From contig JAIYDP010000226.1 in assembly GCA_027487435.1 (NCBI GenBank), forward strand, positions 1 through 40,555: 40,555 nucleotides of DNA. Reading direction: 5' to 3'. Positions 7,868 through 15,292 of the stretch are shown here, in pieces (position 1 is the stretch's first letter; each line of letters opens with the position of its first letter). The stretch is from Verrucomicrobiaceae bacterium. GTDB lineage: Bacteria > Verrucomicrobiota > Verrucomicrobiia > Verrucomicrobiales > Akkermansiaceae. Under the pieces are notes generated by a model. It saw only the letters and a list, made by a program, of their open reading frames with translations, made no database searches and was not told the DNA's origin. The translations under genes were made by a program, and so were the position numbers.

Positions 7868-7953
7868 CAGCAATAAGTTGGTTTTTGGGTTTTCCGACAA
7901 TGCATCATAAGTTCGGCCTGATGAAGTGATTCGTCAGGCCGTTTCTGTTTTCC
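7868..7953 (+). ncRNA. Putative sigma-54-dependent small RNA, copy 2
   Basis: This is the second member of the pair, 165 bp downstream of the first. From 7868 it reads CAGCAATAA, then the identical 22-nt hairpin block (7877-7898), a diverged spacer (7899-7913) and a terminator-like hairpin. Its stem differs from copy 1 at two left-arm and one right-arm positions, yet all pairs are kept (one G-C to A-U change, one C-G to U-G). It ends about 60 bp before the sufE start, so it could instead be a 5' leader with an early terminator for the sufE-terC-plsY-gpsA operon. I favour a separate small RNA because copy 1 has the same architecture without a gene directly behind it. Confidence 0.55.
7914..7951 (+). 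terminator. Terminator-like hairpin of unit 2
   Basis: Left arm 7914-7925 (CGGCCTGATGAA), loop GTGA (GNRA), right arm 7930-7941 (TTCGTCAGGCCG), then TTTCTGTTTT. Twelve pairs including one G-U. The T-rich tail is better than in unit 1. Confidence 0.7.
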
Positions 7954-8013
7954 GCCAATTGAGGCAATTCTTTGATTGCTCCGTATCCATTTCCATCTTA
8001 TTCTCGCTGCGCA

Positions 8014-8436
8014 GTGACGATTTCAGAGCGACAAAAACAACTTATCGAAGATTTATCACTTTTCCACAACTGGCAAGAACGCTATGAATACGTCATCGGA
8101 CTTGGGAAAAAACTTTTACCGTTTCCAGAAGCATCACGAGACGAGAATCATCTGATCAAAGGCTGCCAATCCCAAGTTTGGCTCGATGCGTCACTCGCTG
8201 ATGGTAAGGTGCAATATTTTGCCGATTCCGATTCCCTCATCACGAAGGGAATGATCGCATTATTTGTCGAAGTCCTTCATGACCAAAAGCCAGACGACAT
8301 CCTCACCGCAGACCTTTCTTTTGTCGATCAAACTGGGCTGAAAGAGCACCTCGCCCCAACTCGGGCTAACGCCCTTGCACTCATGGCGACACAAATGAAA
8401 CAACGCGCTCTTATCTACTCACAGCTACCATCATGA
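8014..8436 (+). CDS. sufE: SufE-family cysteine desulfurase activator
   Basis: SufE accepts sulfur from the cysteine desulfurase SufS and passes it to the SufBCD scaffold for iron-sulfur cluster assembly in the cytoplasm. The protein has the family layout in about 140 residues: HNWQERYEYVIGLGKKL at the front, DENHLIKGCQSQVWL with the sulfur-accepting cysteine (IKGCQS) around residue 50, and a C-terminal helical part. I chose GTG at 8014 (MTISERQKQ) because this aligns with the usual N-terminus; a TTG at 7972 would add 14 residues that look unrelated. No strong ribosome-binding site is visible. Its stop overlaps the next start (ATGA at 8433), so it leads a four-gene operon. No other suf gene is in the window. 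Confidence 0.9.
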   Translation: MTISERQKQLIEDLSLFHNWQERYEYVIGLGKKLLPFPEASRDENHLIKGCQSQVWLDASLADGKVQYFADSDSLITKGMIALFVEVLHDQKPDDILTADLSFVDQTGLKEHLAPTRANALALMATQMKQRALIYSQLPS

Positions 8437-9278
8437 CCGATCTATTTTTTACCGCATCATTTTTGGATTTTTCTTGGACTAGCGAAACCAGTGCTTGGGG
8501 GGCGTTGCTCACTCTATCCTTGCTGGAAATCGTTCTCGGCATTGACAATATCATCTTCATTAGCATCCTGGTCGACCGTTTGCCAGAAAAGGACCGCAAG
8601 AATGGTCGAGTTTTCGGACTAGGGTTAGCACTCGTTGCTCGCTTGATACTTCTCGCTTCCATTACCTGGATCATGGGCCTAAAAGCTGATGTATTGCATC
8701 TGCCAATCCATCCCTTGCTCATCGAAGCATTTGGACTGTCAGGAAATGATCCTGAACATGCTCTGGTCAATCCCCAAGGAGTCATGGGGATATCATGGAA
8801 AGACCTCATTTTGATTGGTGGCGGTATGTTCCTCATCTACAAATCGACTAAAGAAATTCACCACAAGGTCGAAAGCTTGGACGAACCAGCTAGCGCAGTA
8901 AAAAAAGCCGCATTGAGCTTAGGTGCTGTACTCATCCAGATTACCTTGGTTGACCTCGTTTTCTCTCTGGATTCCGTCATTACCGCTGTAGGGATGGTCA
9001 ATGATCCTTCTCGTATCTCCCTCATGGCCGTCGCGGTGCTCATTTCGGTGAGTGTGATGCTTGCAGCGAGTGGTGCAATTAGCGCCTTTGTTTCTCGACA
9101 TCCCTCCGTGAAAGTTTTGGCCCTGGCCTTCTTGATTCTGATCGGCACAACCTTGGTCGCGGAAGGTATGGGCTTTCATGTCCCCAAGGGCTATGTTTAT
9201 TTTGCTATGGCCTTCTCTCTTTGTGTGGAACTTATTAACCTTAAAGTTCGTAGCAGCCCACATGCTCCCTCTATCTGA
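8433..9278 (+). CDS. TerC-family integral membrane protein
   Basis: The protein has 281 residues and about seven to nine membrane-spanning segments. It carries both family signatures with membrane-embedded acidic residues: LEIVLGIDNIIFI near residue 35 and VDLVFSLDSVITAVG near residue 175. TerC proteins have been linked to tellurite resistance and, more recently, to metal ion (notably manganese) export that supports metalation of exported proteins; which applies here cannot be told. Length is close to the shorter YkgH/YgjT-like branch. It overlaps sufE by four bases and is followed by plsY after eight bases, which implies co-transcription and possibly translational coupling. Confidence 0.9.
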   Translation: MTDLFFTASFLDFSWTSETSAWGALLTLSLLEIVLGIDNIIFISILVDRLPEKDRKNGRVFGLGLALVARLILLASITWIMGLKADVLHLPIHPLLIEAFGLSGNDPEHALVNPQGVMGISWKDLILIGGGMFLIYKSTKEIHHKVESLDEPASAVKKAALSLGAVLIQITLVDLVFSLDSVITAVGMVNDPSRISLMAVAVLISVSVMLAASGAISAFVSRHPSVKVLALAFLILIGTTLVAEGMGFHVPKGYVYFAMAFSLCVELINLKVRSSPHAPSI

Positions 9279-9286
9279 TATTTCCT

Positions 9287-10000
9287 ATGCCTGATTGGTC
9301 ATTTCCACTGATTGCCTTTTTGTCTGGTTCTGTGCCTTTTGGGTTCTTGATCGGTCGCATGAATGGCATCGACATTCGTGAGCACGGCAGCGGCAACATC
9401 GGCGCGACGAATGTATGGCGCATCCTAGGGAAAAAATGGGGGATTCCGTGTTTCCTGTTGGATGTCCTCAAAGGCCTCATCCCCGTTCTACTTGCGATGA
9501 ATTTACTACGCTACCAAGGCGTTGATACCATGAAATTGCTCACACTTCCTGAGGAATACATCCAACATATCGAACAGCATCGCGGGCAATTCATTCACGT
9601 GCTCTGTGCTCTATGTGCCATTCTTGGTCACAATTTTTCGCCATGGGTGAGATTCAAAGGCGGCAAAGGCATTGCCACATCCGCAGGAGTGCTGCTCGCT
9701 CTATTTCCCATTGTACTTGTCGTGATGCTTATCGCAATATGGGTCATTGTTTTTTTTACAAGCCGCTTTGTTTCATTAGCCAGTATTGTTGCAGCCGGCG
9801 CTCTGCCCCTACTGAATATCTGGGGCGCATTTCAACACGGCAGATTTGCGAATGGCACATGGAACCGTTCGATGCTAGCGTTTTCCTTCATTGCTGGAAT
9901 CATGGCAATCTACAAGCACCGTAGCAACATTCAGCGAATCCTCAACGGAACCGAGAATCGCTTTTCCAAAAAAAGTAAAACTCCACCTGCTTCATCATGA
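9287..10000 (+). CDS. plsY: Acyl-phosphate:glycerol-3-phosphate acyltransferase PlsY
   Basis: PlsY transfers an acyl group from acyl phosphate to glycerol-3-phosphate, the first committed step of phospholipid synthesis, at the inner membrane. The conserved loops are visible: GSVPFGFLIGR near the start, HGSGNIGATNVWR around residue 35, and GHNFSPWVRFKGGKGIATSAG-like (FKGGKGIATS), which bind the phosphate groups. Several membrane helices separate them. At 237 residues it is slightly longer than usual (about 200) because of an insert of some 25 residues after the second helix (YQGVDTMKLLTLPEEYIQHI) and a basic C-terminal tail (FSKKSKTPPASS). Its stop overlaps the ATG of gpsA, the enzyme that makes its substrate. 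Confidence 0.95.
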   Translation: MPDWSFPLIAFLSGSVPFGFLIGRMNGIDIREHGSGNIGATNVWRILGKKWGIPCFLLDVLKGLIPVLLAMNLLRYQGVDTMKLLTLPEEYIQHIEQHRGQFIHVLCALCAILGHNFSPWVRFKGGKGIATSAGVLLALFPIVLVVMLIAIWVIVFFTSRFVSLASIVAAGALPLLNIWGAFQHGRFANGTWNRSMLAFSFIAGIMAIYKHRSNIQRILNGTENRFSKKSKTPPASS

Positions 10001-10986
10001 AATCCGCAGCAGTTATTGGTAGCGGGTCCTTTGGAACGGCTCTCGCCTTTCTCCTTGGGAAAAAACTCCCCCAAGTAACCTTGATAGGCCGTGACGCATC
10101 TGTTGCGGCTCACATCAATGAACATCACCAAAATCCACGCTACCTCAGCGAAGCATTACTGCCCGAGTCCGTTCGCGCCTCGCTGTTTCTCGCTGACGCG
10201 AAAAAACATGACCTCATCGTTTTCGCGGTACCAACTTCAGCCACCCGTGAGACGGCTCAACGACTCGCAGAAATCCATCCTACCGCAGCCATCCTTTCCA
10301 GTGCGAAAGGTGTGGAACGCAATACAGGCGAAAGAATGAGCCAAATTCTCTGCGAACACTTCCCTAATAATCGCTTAGCTGTCATCTCAGGGCCGAACCA
10401 CGCCGAAGAAATCGCATCCGACCTAGCAACATGCGCGGTAATCGGTTCTGACGACCAAGCTCTCGCCACCGAACTTCAAGCTCTTTTCACTTTCCCCCAT
10501 TTCCGCACCTATACCAGTACGGATATGGCAGGAATCGAACTCGGCGGTGCCATCAAAAATATCTACGCCATCGCGGCAGGTATCGCTTCTGGGCTTGGAC
10601 TTGGCGATAACGCGATCGCCGCTCTGGTCACCCGCGCCCTAAGTGAAATGACCCGTCTTGGTACAGCACTTGGAGGTCGGATTGAAACATTTATCGGTCT
10701 ATCTGGCTTGGGAGACCTCATCGTCACCTGCTTCTCCTCTCACTCGCGCAACCACCGGGTTGGCCGATTGCTCGGTCAAGGCAAATCATTAGAAGAAGCT
10801 GTTCATAGCATAGGAATGACTGCCGAAGGTGTTCCCAATACGCTTTCGGTCTATGAAGCTGCGCGAAAAGTCCAGATCAGCACGCCTATCGTCGATTCTG
10901 TTTACAGCATTCTCTATCAAAATCGCTCGGCAGCATCGGCGTTGCGCGACCTACTATCCCGCGACCCGCGCCCTGAGCACGATTGA
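9997..10986 (+). CDS. gpsA: NAD(P)H-dependent glycerol-3-phosphate dehydrogenase
   Basis: GpsA reduces dihydroxyacetone phosphate to sn-glycerol-3-phosphate for phospholipid synthesis. The 329 residues include the Rossmann motif IGSGSFGTALAFLL at the N-terminus, FAVPTSATRE, the SSAKGVE and SGPNHAEEIA signatures, the catalytic-lysine region ELGGAIKNIYAIAAGI, and GLSGLGDLIVTC. Length is normal for the family. It starts within the last codons of plsY (ATGA), so the two consecutive steps are translationally coupled. About 130 bp separate it from the next gene, with no clear terminator. Confidence 0.97.
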   Translation: MKSAAVIGSGSFGTALAFLLGKKLPQVTLIGRDASVAAHINEHHQNPRYLSEALLPESVRASLFLADAKKHDLIVFAVPTSATRETAQRLAEIHPTAAILSSAKGVERNTGERMSQILCEHFPNNRLAVISGPNHAEEIASDLATCAVIGSDDQALATELQALFTFPHFRTYTSTDMAGIELGGAIKNIYAIAAGIASGLGLGDNAIAALVTRALSEMTRLGTALGGRIETFIGLSGLGDLIVTCFSSHSRNHRVGRLLGQGKSLEEAVHSIGMTAEGVPNTLSVYEAARKVQISTPIVDSVYSILYQNRSAASALRDLLSRDPRPEHD

Positions 10987-11118
10987 GAATTCTTGTGCAT
11001 TTTTTCATTGCCTTTGTATGTTCAATAGATAGTCTCACAGAATGTTCCTGTGCTACATTTGGTGAACTTCTTTCACGACATCATTCAACAAAAATACCTC
11101 AACTCAGAAAATCCACTT

Positions 11119-11751
11119 ATGAACTACACCACATATCAAAAAAAACCACGTAGAATGCCGACACGTACATCCTCAAAAAGATACGGAAAAGGCTTCACTC
11201 TCGTAGAACTCCTCATCGTCATCGCCATCATCTTGGTGCTTGCTGGTCTCGGTTTCGGCGGTGCTCAAGCCGTTCTAACGAGAGCGCGTAACACAAAATC
11301 CCTTGTCGCAGCCAACAATCTCGAACTTGCCGTCAACCAGTTCTATGATGAATACGGCATGTATCCTTTGCAAAATGTTTCAGCCGCTCCGCTCGTTACC
11401 AACCAAGGCGAAGGCGTGAATTTGCTTACCGTACTGATGGGCAAAGAAAATGGCAACACTGTTCTCAATACTAAGAATTTGCCCTTTTTGTCCATACCTC
11501 AAGGAAAAGGAAGAAATGGTTCTGGCCGCAAAGACGGACTGGAGTTTGATGGATCCGCAGTTCGTGGCCTCTATGACTTTTACGGCAATCCCTACACACT
11601 ACTATTTGATGATGATATCAACGATGAGATTATCGATCCCTTCAACGGACAAATCATCCGCGGCAGAAAAGTGATCATTTACACACCTGGAAAAGACCGC
11701 ATGACGGGTGACACTAAAACAAACAAAGACAACATTCTTTCTTGGAAATAA
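11119..11751 (+). CDS. Prepilin-type (GspG-like) pseudopilin
   Basis: The product has a basic leader of about 30 residues ending in KRYGKG, then the prepilin peptidase site G|FTLVELLIVIAIILVL with the conserved Glu at +5, followed by a long hydrophobic helix and a globular domain. The body (NNLELAVNQFYDEYGMYP ... YGNPYTLLFDDDIND ... IIYTPGKDRMTGD) resembles GspG major pseudopilins and the many free-standing relatives in Verrucomicrobia. No secretion ATPase or secretin gene is nearby, so it is an isolated component. ATG 11119 was chosen; ATG 11155 would give a shorter leader and is also plausible, while the GTG at 11050 gives an unlikely long leader. Confidence 0.85.
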   Translation: MNYTTYQKKPRRMPTRTSSKRYGKGFTLVELLIVIAIILVLAGLGFGGAQAVLTRARNTKSLVAANNLELAVNQFYDEYGMYPLQNVSAAPLVTNQGEGVNLLTVLMGKENGNTVLNTKNLPFLSIPQGKGRNGSGRKDGLEFDGSAVRGLYDFYGNPYTLLFDDDINDEIIDPFNGQIIRGRKVIIYTPGKDRMTGDTKTNKDNILSWK

Positions 11752-11780
11752 GCGTTCTCAAAAACCTACGTTTCCCTTCA

Positions 11781-11813
11781 ACACCGCCTCATTTCCTTGG
11801 GCGGTGTTTTTTA
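11781..11813 (+). terminator. Rho-independent terminator after the pseudopilin gene
   Basis: ACACCGCC (11781-11788) pairs with GGCGGTGT (11800-11807) around an 11-base loop and is followed by TTTTTAT. It lies 30 bp after the stop at 11751. Confidence 0.8.
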
Positions 11814-11856
11814 TGAGAGATCATTGTGGTTCTAGTCGTAACTGAGAACCAAATCC

Positions 11857-14187
11857 GTGAAATTGGTTTCGATCATCGTTGGCTGTTATTCCATCTTGTC
11901 TTTGCATGGACAAGAGAAGGCTACCTACGACGATCATATATTTCCGATATTTCAACAAACCTGTCTGAATTGCCATAACCCGGATAAAAACAAAGGCGGA
12001 CTTGACCTTTCATCCTACGCTGGAGCCATGAAAGGCGGATCGGGAGGAAAAATTGCCATACCTGGCGATACGAGCTCCAAACTCTTATCATGCCTCTCTG
12101 CTGAGGGCGATCTAAAAATGCCACCGGAAGGCGATAGAATCAGCCCCTCTAACATCGCATTGATCAAAAGGTGGATCGAAACGGGACTCCTCGAAAACAA
12201 AAACTCCACCGCGCGGAAACCAGAAAAACCGCGATTTCAAATCGCCTCACAAAGCCCACAAGAAAAACCGGATGGTCCCCCGCCTATGCCTATCGATCTG
12301 CTGCTAGAGCCACTCGTAAAAACCAAGCGCGGATCCACGGTCCATTCATTAGCAGCAGCCCCTTGGGCGCCACTCGTCGCCGCCACATCACAACGACAAG
12401 TCCTTCTCTTTCACTCGGAAACATTGGAACTCGTCGGCATCATTCCCTTCCCCGCTGGAGAACCTCAATCCCTCGCTTTTACTCCCGACTCCCGCTATCT
12501 CATCGTCGCAGGCGGCACACCCGCTAAGTCGGGAACCACCTTGATCTTCGATGTTGTTACCGGGCGCCAAGTGCTTCATGTCGCCAAAGAGTTTGATAGC
12601 ATCTTGGCCGCGGACATTCGACCAGAATTCGACATCGTCGCAACGGGTTCGTCATCGCGTATGGTCAAAATCTGGGACAGCAATACTGGAGATTTGATCA
12701 AATCCATCAAAAAACATACCGATTGGGTAACATCTCTCGATCTTTCATCTGATGGGGTATTGCTGGCCACCGGAGACAGAAATGGCGGCATTTACGTCTG
12801 GGAGGCAGCAACGGGAGGCGAATTCCATACCCTTCGCGCTCACCAAGCGAGCATTACGCAACTCAGTTTCCGCAATGATTCAAACATTCTTGCCAGCTCT
12901 TCAGAAGACGGAACCATACGATTTTGGGAAATGAATGGCGGCTCAGAAGTCAAAAAAATCGATGCTCATCCCGGTGGTGTCGTCGGTATCTCATGGGCAC
13001 AAGACGGCACCCTCCTCACAGCTGGTCGAGACAAAAAAGCCAAGCTTTGGAAAGCTGACTTTCAACATTTACGCGATTGCACTCCCCTTCCCAATCTCCC
13101 CACAGCTTTGTGCATCACGCCGCAAGGTACTGGTTGCTTCGTTGGCGATGATCAAGGAACCATCACGGTCATCGATGCTTCGAACGGAAACATGATCACA
13201 ACCCTAAACAACAATCCACCCACCATCGCCGAGCGACTGGTATCGATAGAAGCATCGATCAAAACGGCCGCATCAAGTACTAAGGCACTCGAACAAACCG
13301 TATCTCAAACTTCAGAAAAACTCAAAAAACACCAAGAATACATCAAAAATCTTCAGCAACGGGTCGCCAAAGCTAAAAATGTATTTCACAAAGCATCTCA
13401 AGCAGTCGTATCGATAGAAAAGAAACGCCAGCAATTACAACAAGATCTGGCAGCACAAAAAAATCTCGAACAGTCCCAACGCACACTTCAGGCCACTTCT
13501 CTGAACGAACTGAACCAAGCGATAGCTGCACTTGCTTCTGCGCAACAAGCTGGCCAAGCGGAAACCATTGAGCTCTCCACCCAGCATCGCAACACTTGCG
13601 AATCCAAACATCAACTACTCCTCTCGTCTCTAACAACTATCACCAACACCATTGCCAATCTAACGCAAACAGAACAGCAGCTCTCCAAGGAACTCGCTAC
13701 TGCAACCCAAACGAGGGACGCTCATTCGACAGAAATCAAAACAGCGGAGACAGAACTCCGAGCAGCCTTAGCTGCATTGCCTGCCTTAGAAAAATCATGC
13801 TCGCAAGCTACAGCAGAATTAGCCCATTTGCCTGCCCAAATCGACAAGCTTCATCAGCAAAAGCAACATTGGAGTGCGGCTGCCATCAATACTCAATTTT
13901 TACTGTCTGCAAGCACATCCGCTCAAGAACAAGCTACTTTCCAAGACCTAGCATCAACGTTCATCACTCTCGAAGCAAGTCTCACCAAACAATACGCAAT
14001 AGAACGTTCGACTGCTAACCATGAAGAACGCCTAAAAATCGCTAAAGAACGTCGCGCTATAGAAAGCGATCTTCTTAACGTAAAACGACAGATCGATAGC
14101 CAAACTCTTCAGCGGACACATTCGCAAGTTCACGCTGCAAAGTTACGCAAAGAATACATCACAGCGAAGGAATACAAAACAAAGTAA
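11857..14187 (+). CDS. PSCyt1-type cytochrome c / WD40 / coiled-coil fusion protein
   Basis: The gene uses a GTG start at 11857 giving 776 residues. After a weak signal peptide (MKLVSIIVGCYSILSLHG) comes a planctomycete-type cytochrome c segment with the heme motif CLNCH at about residue 36 and a methionine-containing LKMPPEGDRI loop near residue 87. Residues of about 140-450 are WD40-like repeats (VKIWDSNTGDLIKS, GGIYVWEAATGGE, TIRFWEMNGGSEVKK). From about 455 to the end there is a long Gln/Ala/Lys-rich coiled coil with little else. Proteins with this combination occur in Planctomycetes and Verrucomicrobia and are usually beside PSD1/DUF1501 genes; here it stands alone. It probably sits in the periplasm or outer envelope as an electron-carrying scaffold, but its role is unproven. 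Confidence 0.85.
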   Translation: MKLVSIIVGCYSILSLHGQEKATYDDHIFPIFQQTCLNCHNPDKNKGGLDLSSYAGAMKGGSGGKIAIPGDTSSKLLSCLSAEGDLKMPPEGDRISPSNIALIKRWIETGLLENKNSTARKPEKPRFQIASQSPQEKPDGPPPMPIDLLLEPLVKTKRGSTVHSLAAAPWAPLVAATSQRQVLLFHSETLELVGIIPFPAGEPQSLAFTPDSRYLIVAGGTPAKSGTTLIFDVVTGRQVLHVAKEFDSILAADIRPEFDIVATGSSSRMVKIWDSNTGDLIKSIKKHTDWVTSLDLSSDGVLLATGDRNGGIYVWEAATGGEFHTLRAHQASITQLSFRNDSNILASSSEDGTIRFWEMNGGSEVKKIDAHPGGVVGISWAQDGTLLTAGRDKKAKLWKADFQHLRDCTPLPNLPTALCITPQGTGCFVGDDQGTITVIDASNGNMITTLNNNPPTIAERLVSIEASIKTAASSTKALEQTVSQTSEKLKKHQEYIKNLQQRVAKAKNVFHKASQAVVSIEKKRQQLQQDLAAQKNLEQSQRTLQATSLNELNQAIAALASAQQAGQAETIELSTQHRNTCESKHQLLLSSLTTITNTIANLTQTEQQLSKELATATQTRDAHSTEIKTAETELRAALAALPALEKSCSQATAELAHLPAQIDKLHQQKQHWSAAAINTQFLLSASTSAQEQATFQDLASTFITLEASLTKQYAIERSTANHEERLKIAKERRAIESDLLNVKRQIDSQTLQRTHSQVHAAKLRKEYITAKEYKTK

Positions 14188-14201
14188 TTCCAAAGTGCGA
14201 A

Positions 14202-15263
14202 TCAGACTGATGCTCCAAGCTTTTGTTTGATGCAGGGAATCAGATCATCCAATTGCGTCACCACTTCAAACGATGAATCAGGGCAGAAGTTTTTCAGCAA
14301 AGCAATCAACGGTGTCCAAAACGAACGGCCTTGCTCATCAACTCGATTAAAAACAACTACAGGTTTACCTTCCATATCGGGATGCCGTTGCTGTTGGAAA
14401 ATCATCAACGCTAACATTTCTTGAACGGTACCTGCACCGCCGGGAAAAATCACGAATGCGTGGGATCGTTCAATCATCACTTCCATCCTTGTGTAGATGT
14501 CGGGGCGCAACCAGAAGCTCGATAAGCCTGCGGGCAATCCCTCCAATTCGATGATGTGAGGAACATTTGAACCACCTGCCCAGCCACCATTTTCTACGGC
14601 ACCAGCTACGACAGCACCCATGATACCCGTGCGACCAGCTCCGGAAACACATCCCATTCCCTCTTTGGCGAGCAATGCTCCCATCTGCCAACCGTCGGAT
14701 AGATACGCCTCATCCTTGATACTTGCTGAACAAAAAACACATACATCTTTCCTTTTGGCATCTGGCTCAACGTGATCAAATGATTCTCCTGCCACGTCTC
14801 CGCTCTTGTGCCTGCCTGCATCAGGCAAACCCACACTCCTTGCCTTTTGCAGCAAGGCTGTCACCTCTTCTGCCTCATGGCATTCCAAAAGGTAATCTCG
14901 CGAATTTTGCTGAATCGTTCCAAGCTCCTCCAAATGTTTTAGCAAAGAAAACATCTGATCCCATGAACCATCCTGATTCAGCAACACTGTAGGCTTTCCC
15001 GAAAGATTTGCATCGATGGTTTGGTATCCCACAAAAATCGAAACGGCTTTAAACATGTCTTCCAACGTAGCTCCAGGAGTAAAAACAAAAGCATCCGCTT
15101 CGATAATTTTTCTCTCAATATTTCCAAGCCGAATGGTCTGATCTCCATTCGCATTGTAGATATCCCATCCAGCTCCGTAGAGCAAATACAAGAGCTTAGC
15201 GCGAATCGAGCGATAGGGATCCGCTTCGCCAGAAATTTTTCCAGAAAATCTTACAACAGGCAT
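14202..15263 (-). CDS. LOG-family protein with two Rossmann-like halves
   Basis: LOG-family enzymes cleave nucleoside monophosphates (cytokinin-activating or nucleotide-recycling). The C-terminal half is canonical: VCVFCSAS, SGAGRTGIMGAVVAGA, then YTRMEVMIERS and FPGGAGTVQEML with the active-site PGGxGTxxE near residue 275. The N-terminal half (about residues 1-150) has the same order of elements in degenerate form: VVRFSGKISGE, LLYLLYGAGW and FVFTPGATLEDMF, in which the GG and catalytic Glu spacing are altered. The protein is 353 residues, nearly twice a typical LOG (about 190). ATG at 15263 was preferred to a TTG six bases upstream. It is the last gene of a likely operon, 29 bp after the GH13 gene. 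Confidence 0.8.
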   Translation of the reverse strand: MPVVRFSGKISGEADPYRSIRAKLLYLLYGAGWDIYNANGDQTIRLGNIERKIIEADAFVFTPGATLEDMFKAVSIFVGYQTIDANLSGKPTVLLNQDGSWDQMFSLLKHLEELGTIQQNSRDYLLECHEAEEVTALLQKARSVGLPDAGRHKSGDVAGESFDHVEPDAKRKDVCVFCSASIKDEAYLSDGWQMGALLAKEGMGCVSGAGRTGIMGAVVAGAVENGGWAGGSNVPHIIELEGLPAGLSSFWLRPDIYTRMEVMIERSHAFVIFPGGAGTVQEMLALMIFQQQRHPDMEGKPVVVFNRVDEQGRSFWTPLIALLKNFCPDSSFEVVTQLDDLIPCIKQKLGASV

Positions 15264-15292
15264 ATTCAATAGGTTTTCAATAATGTATCAAT

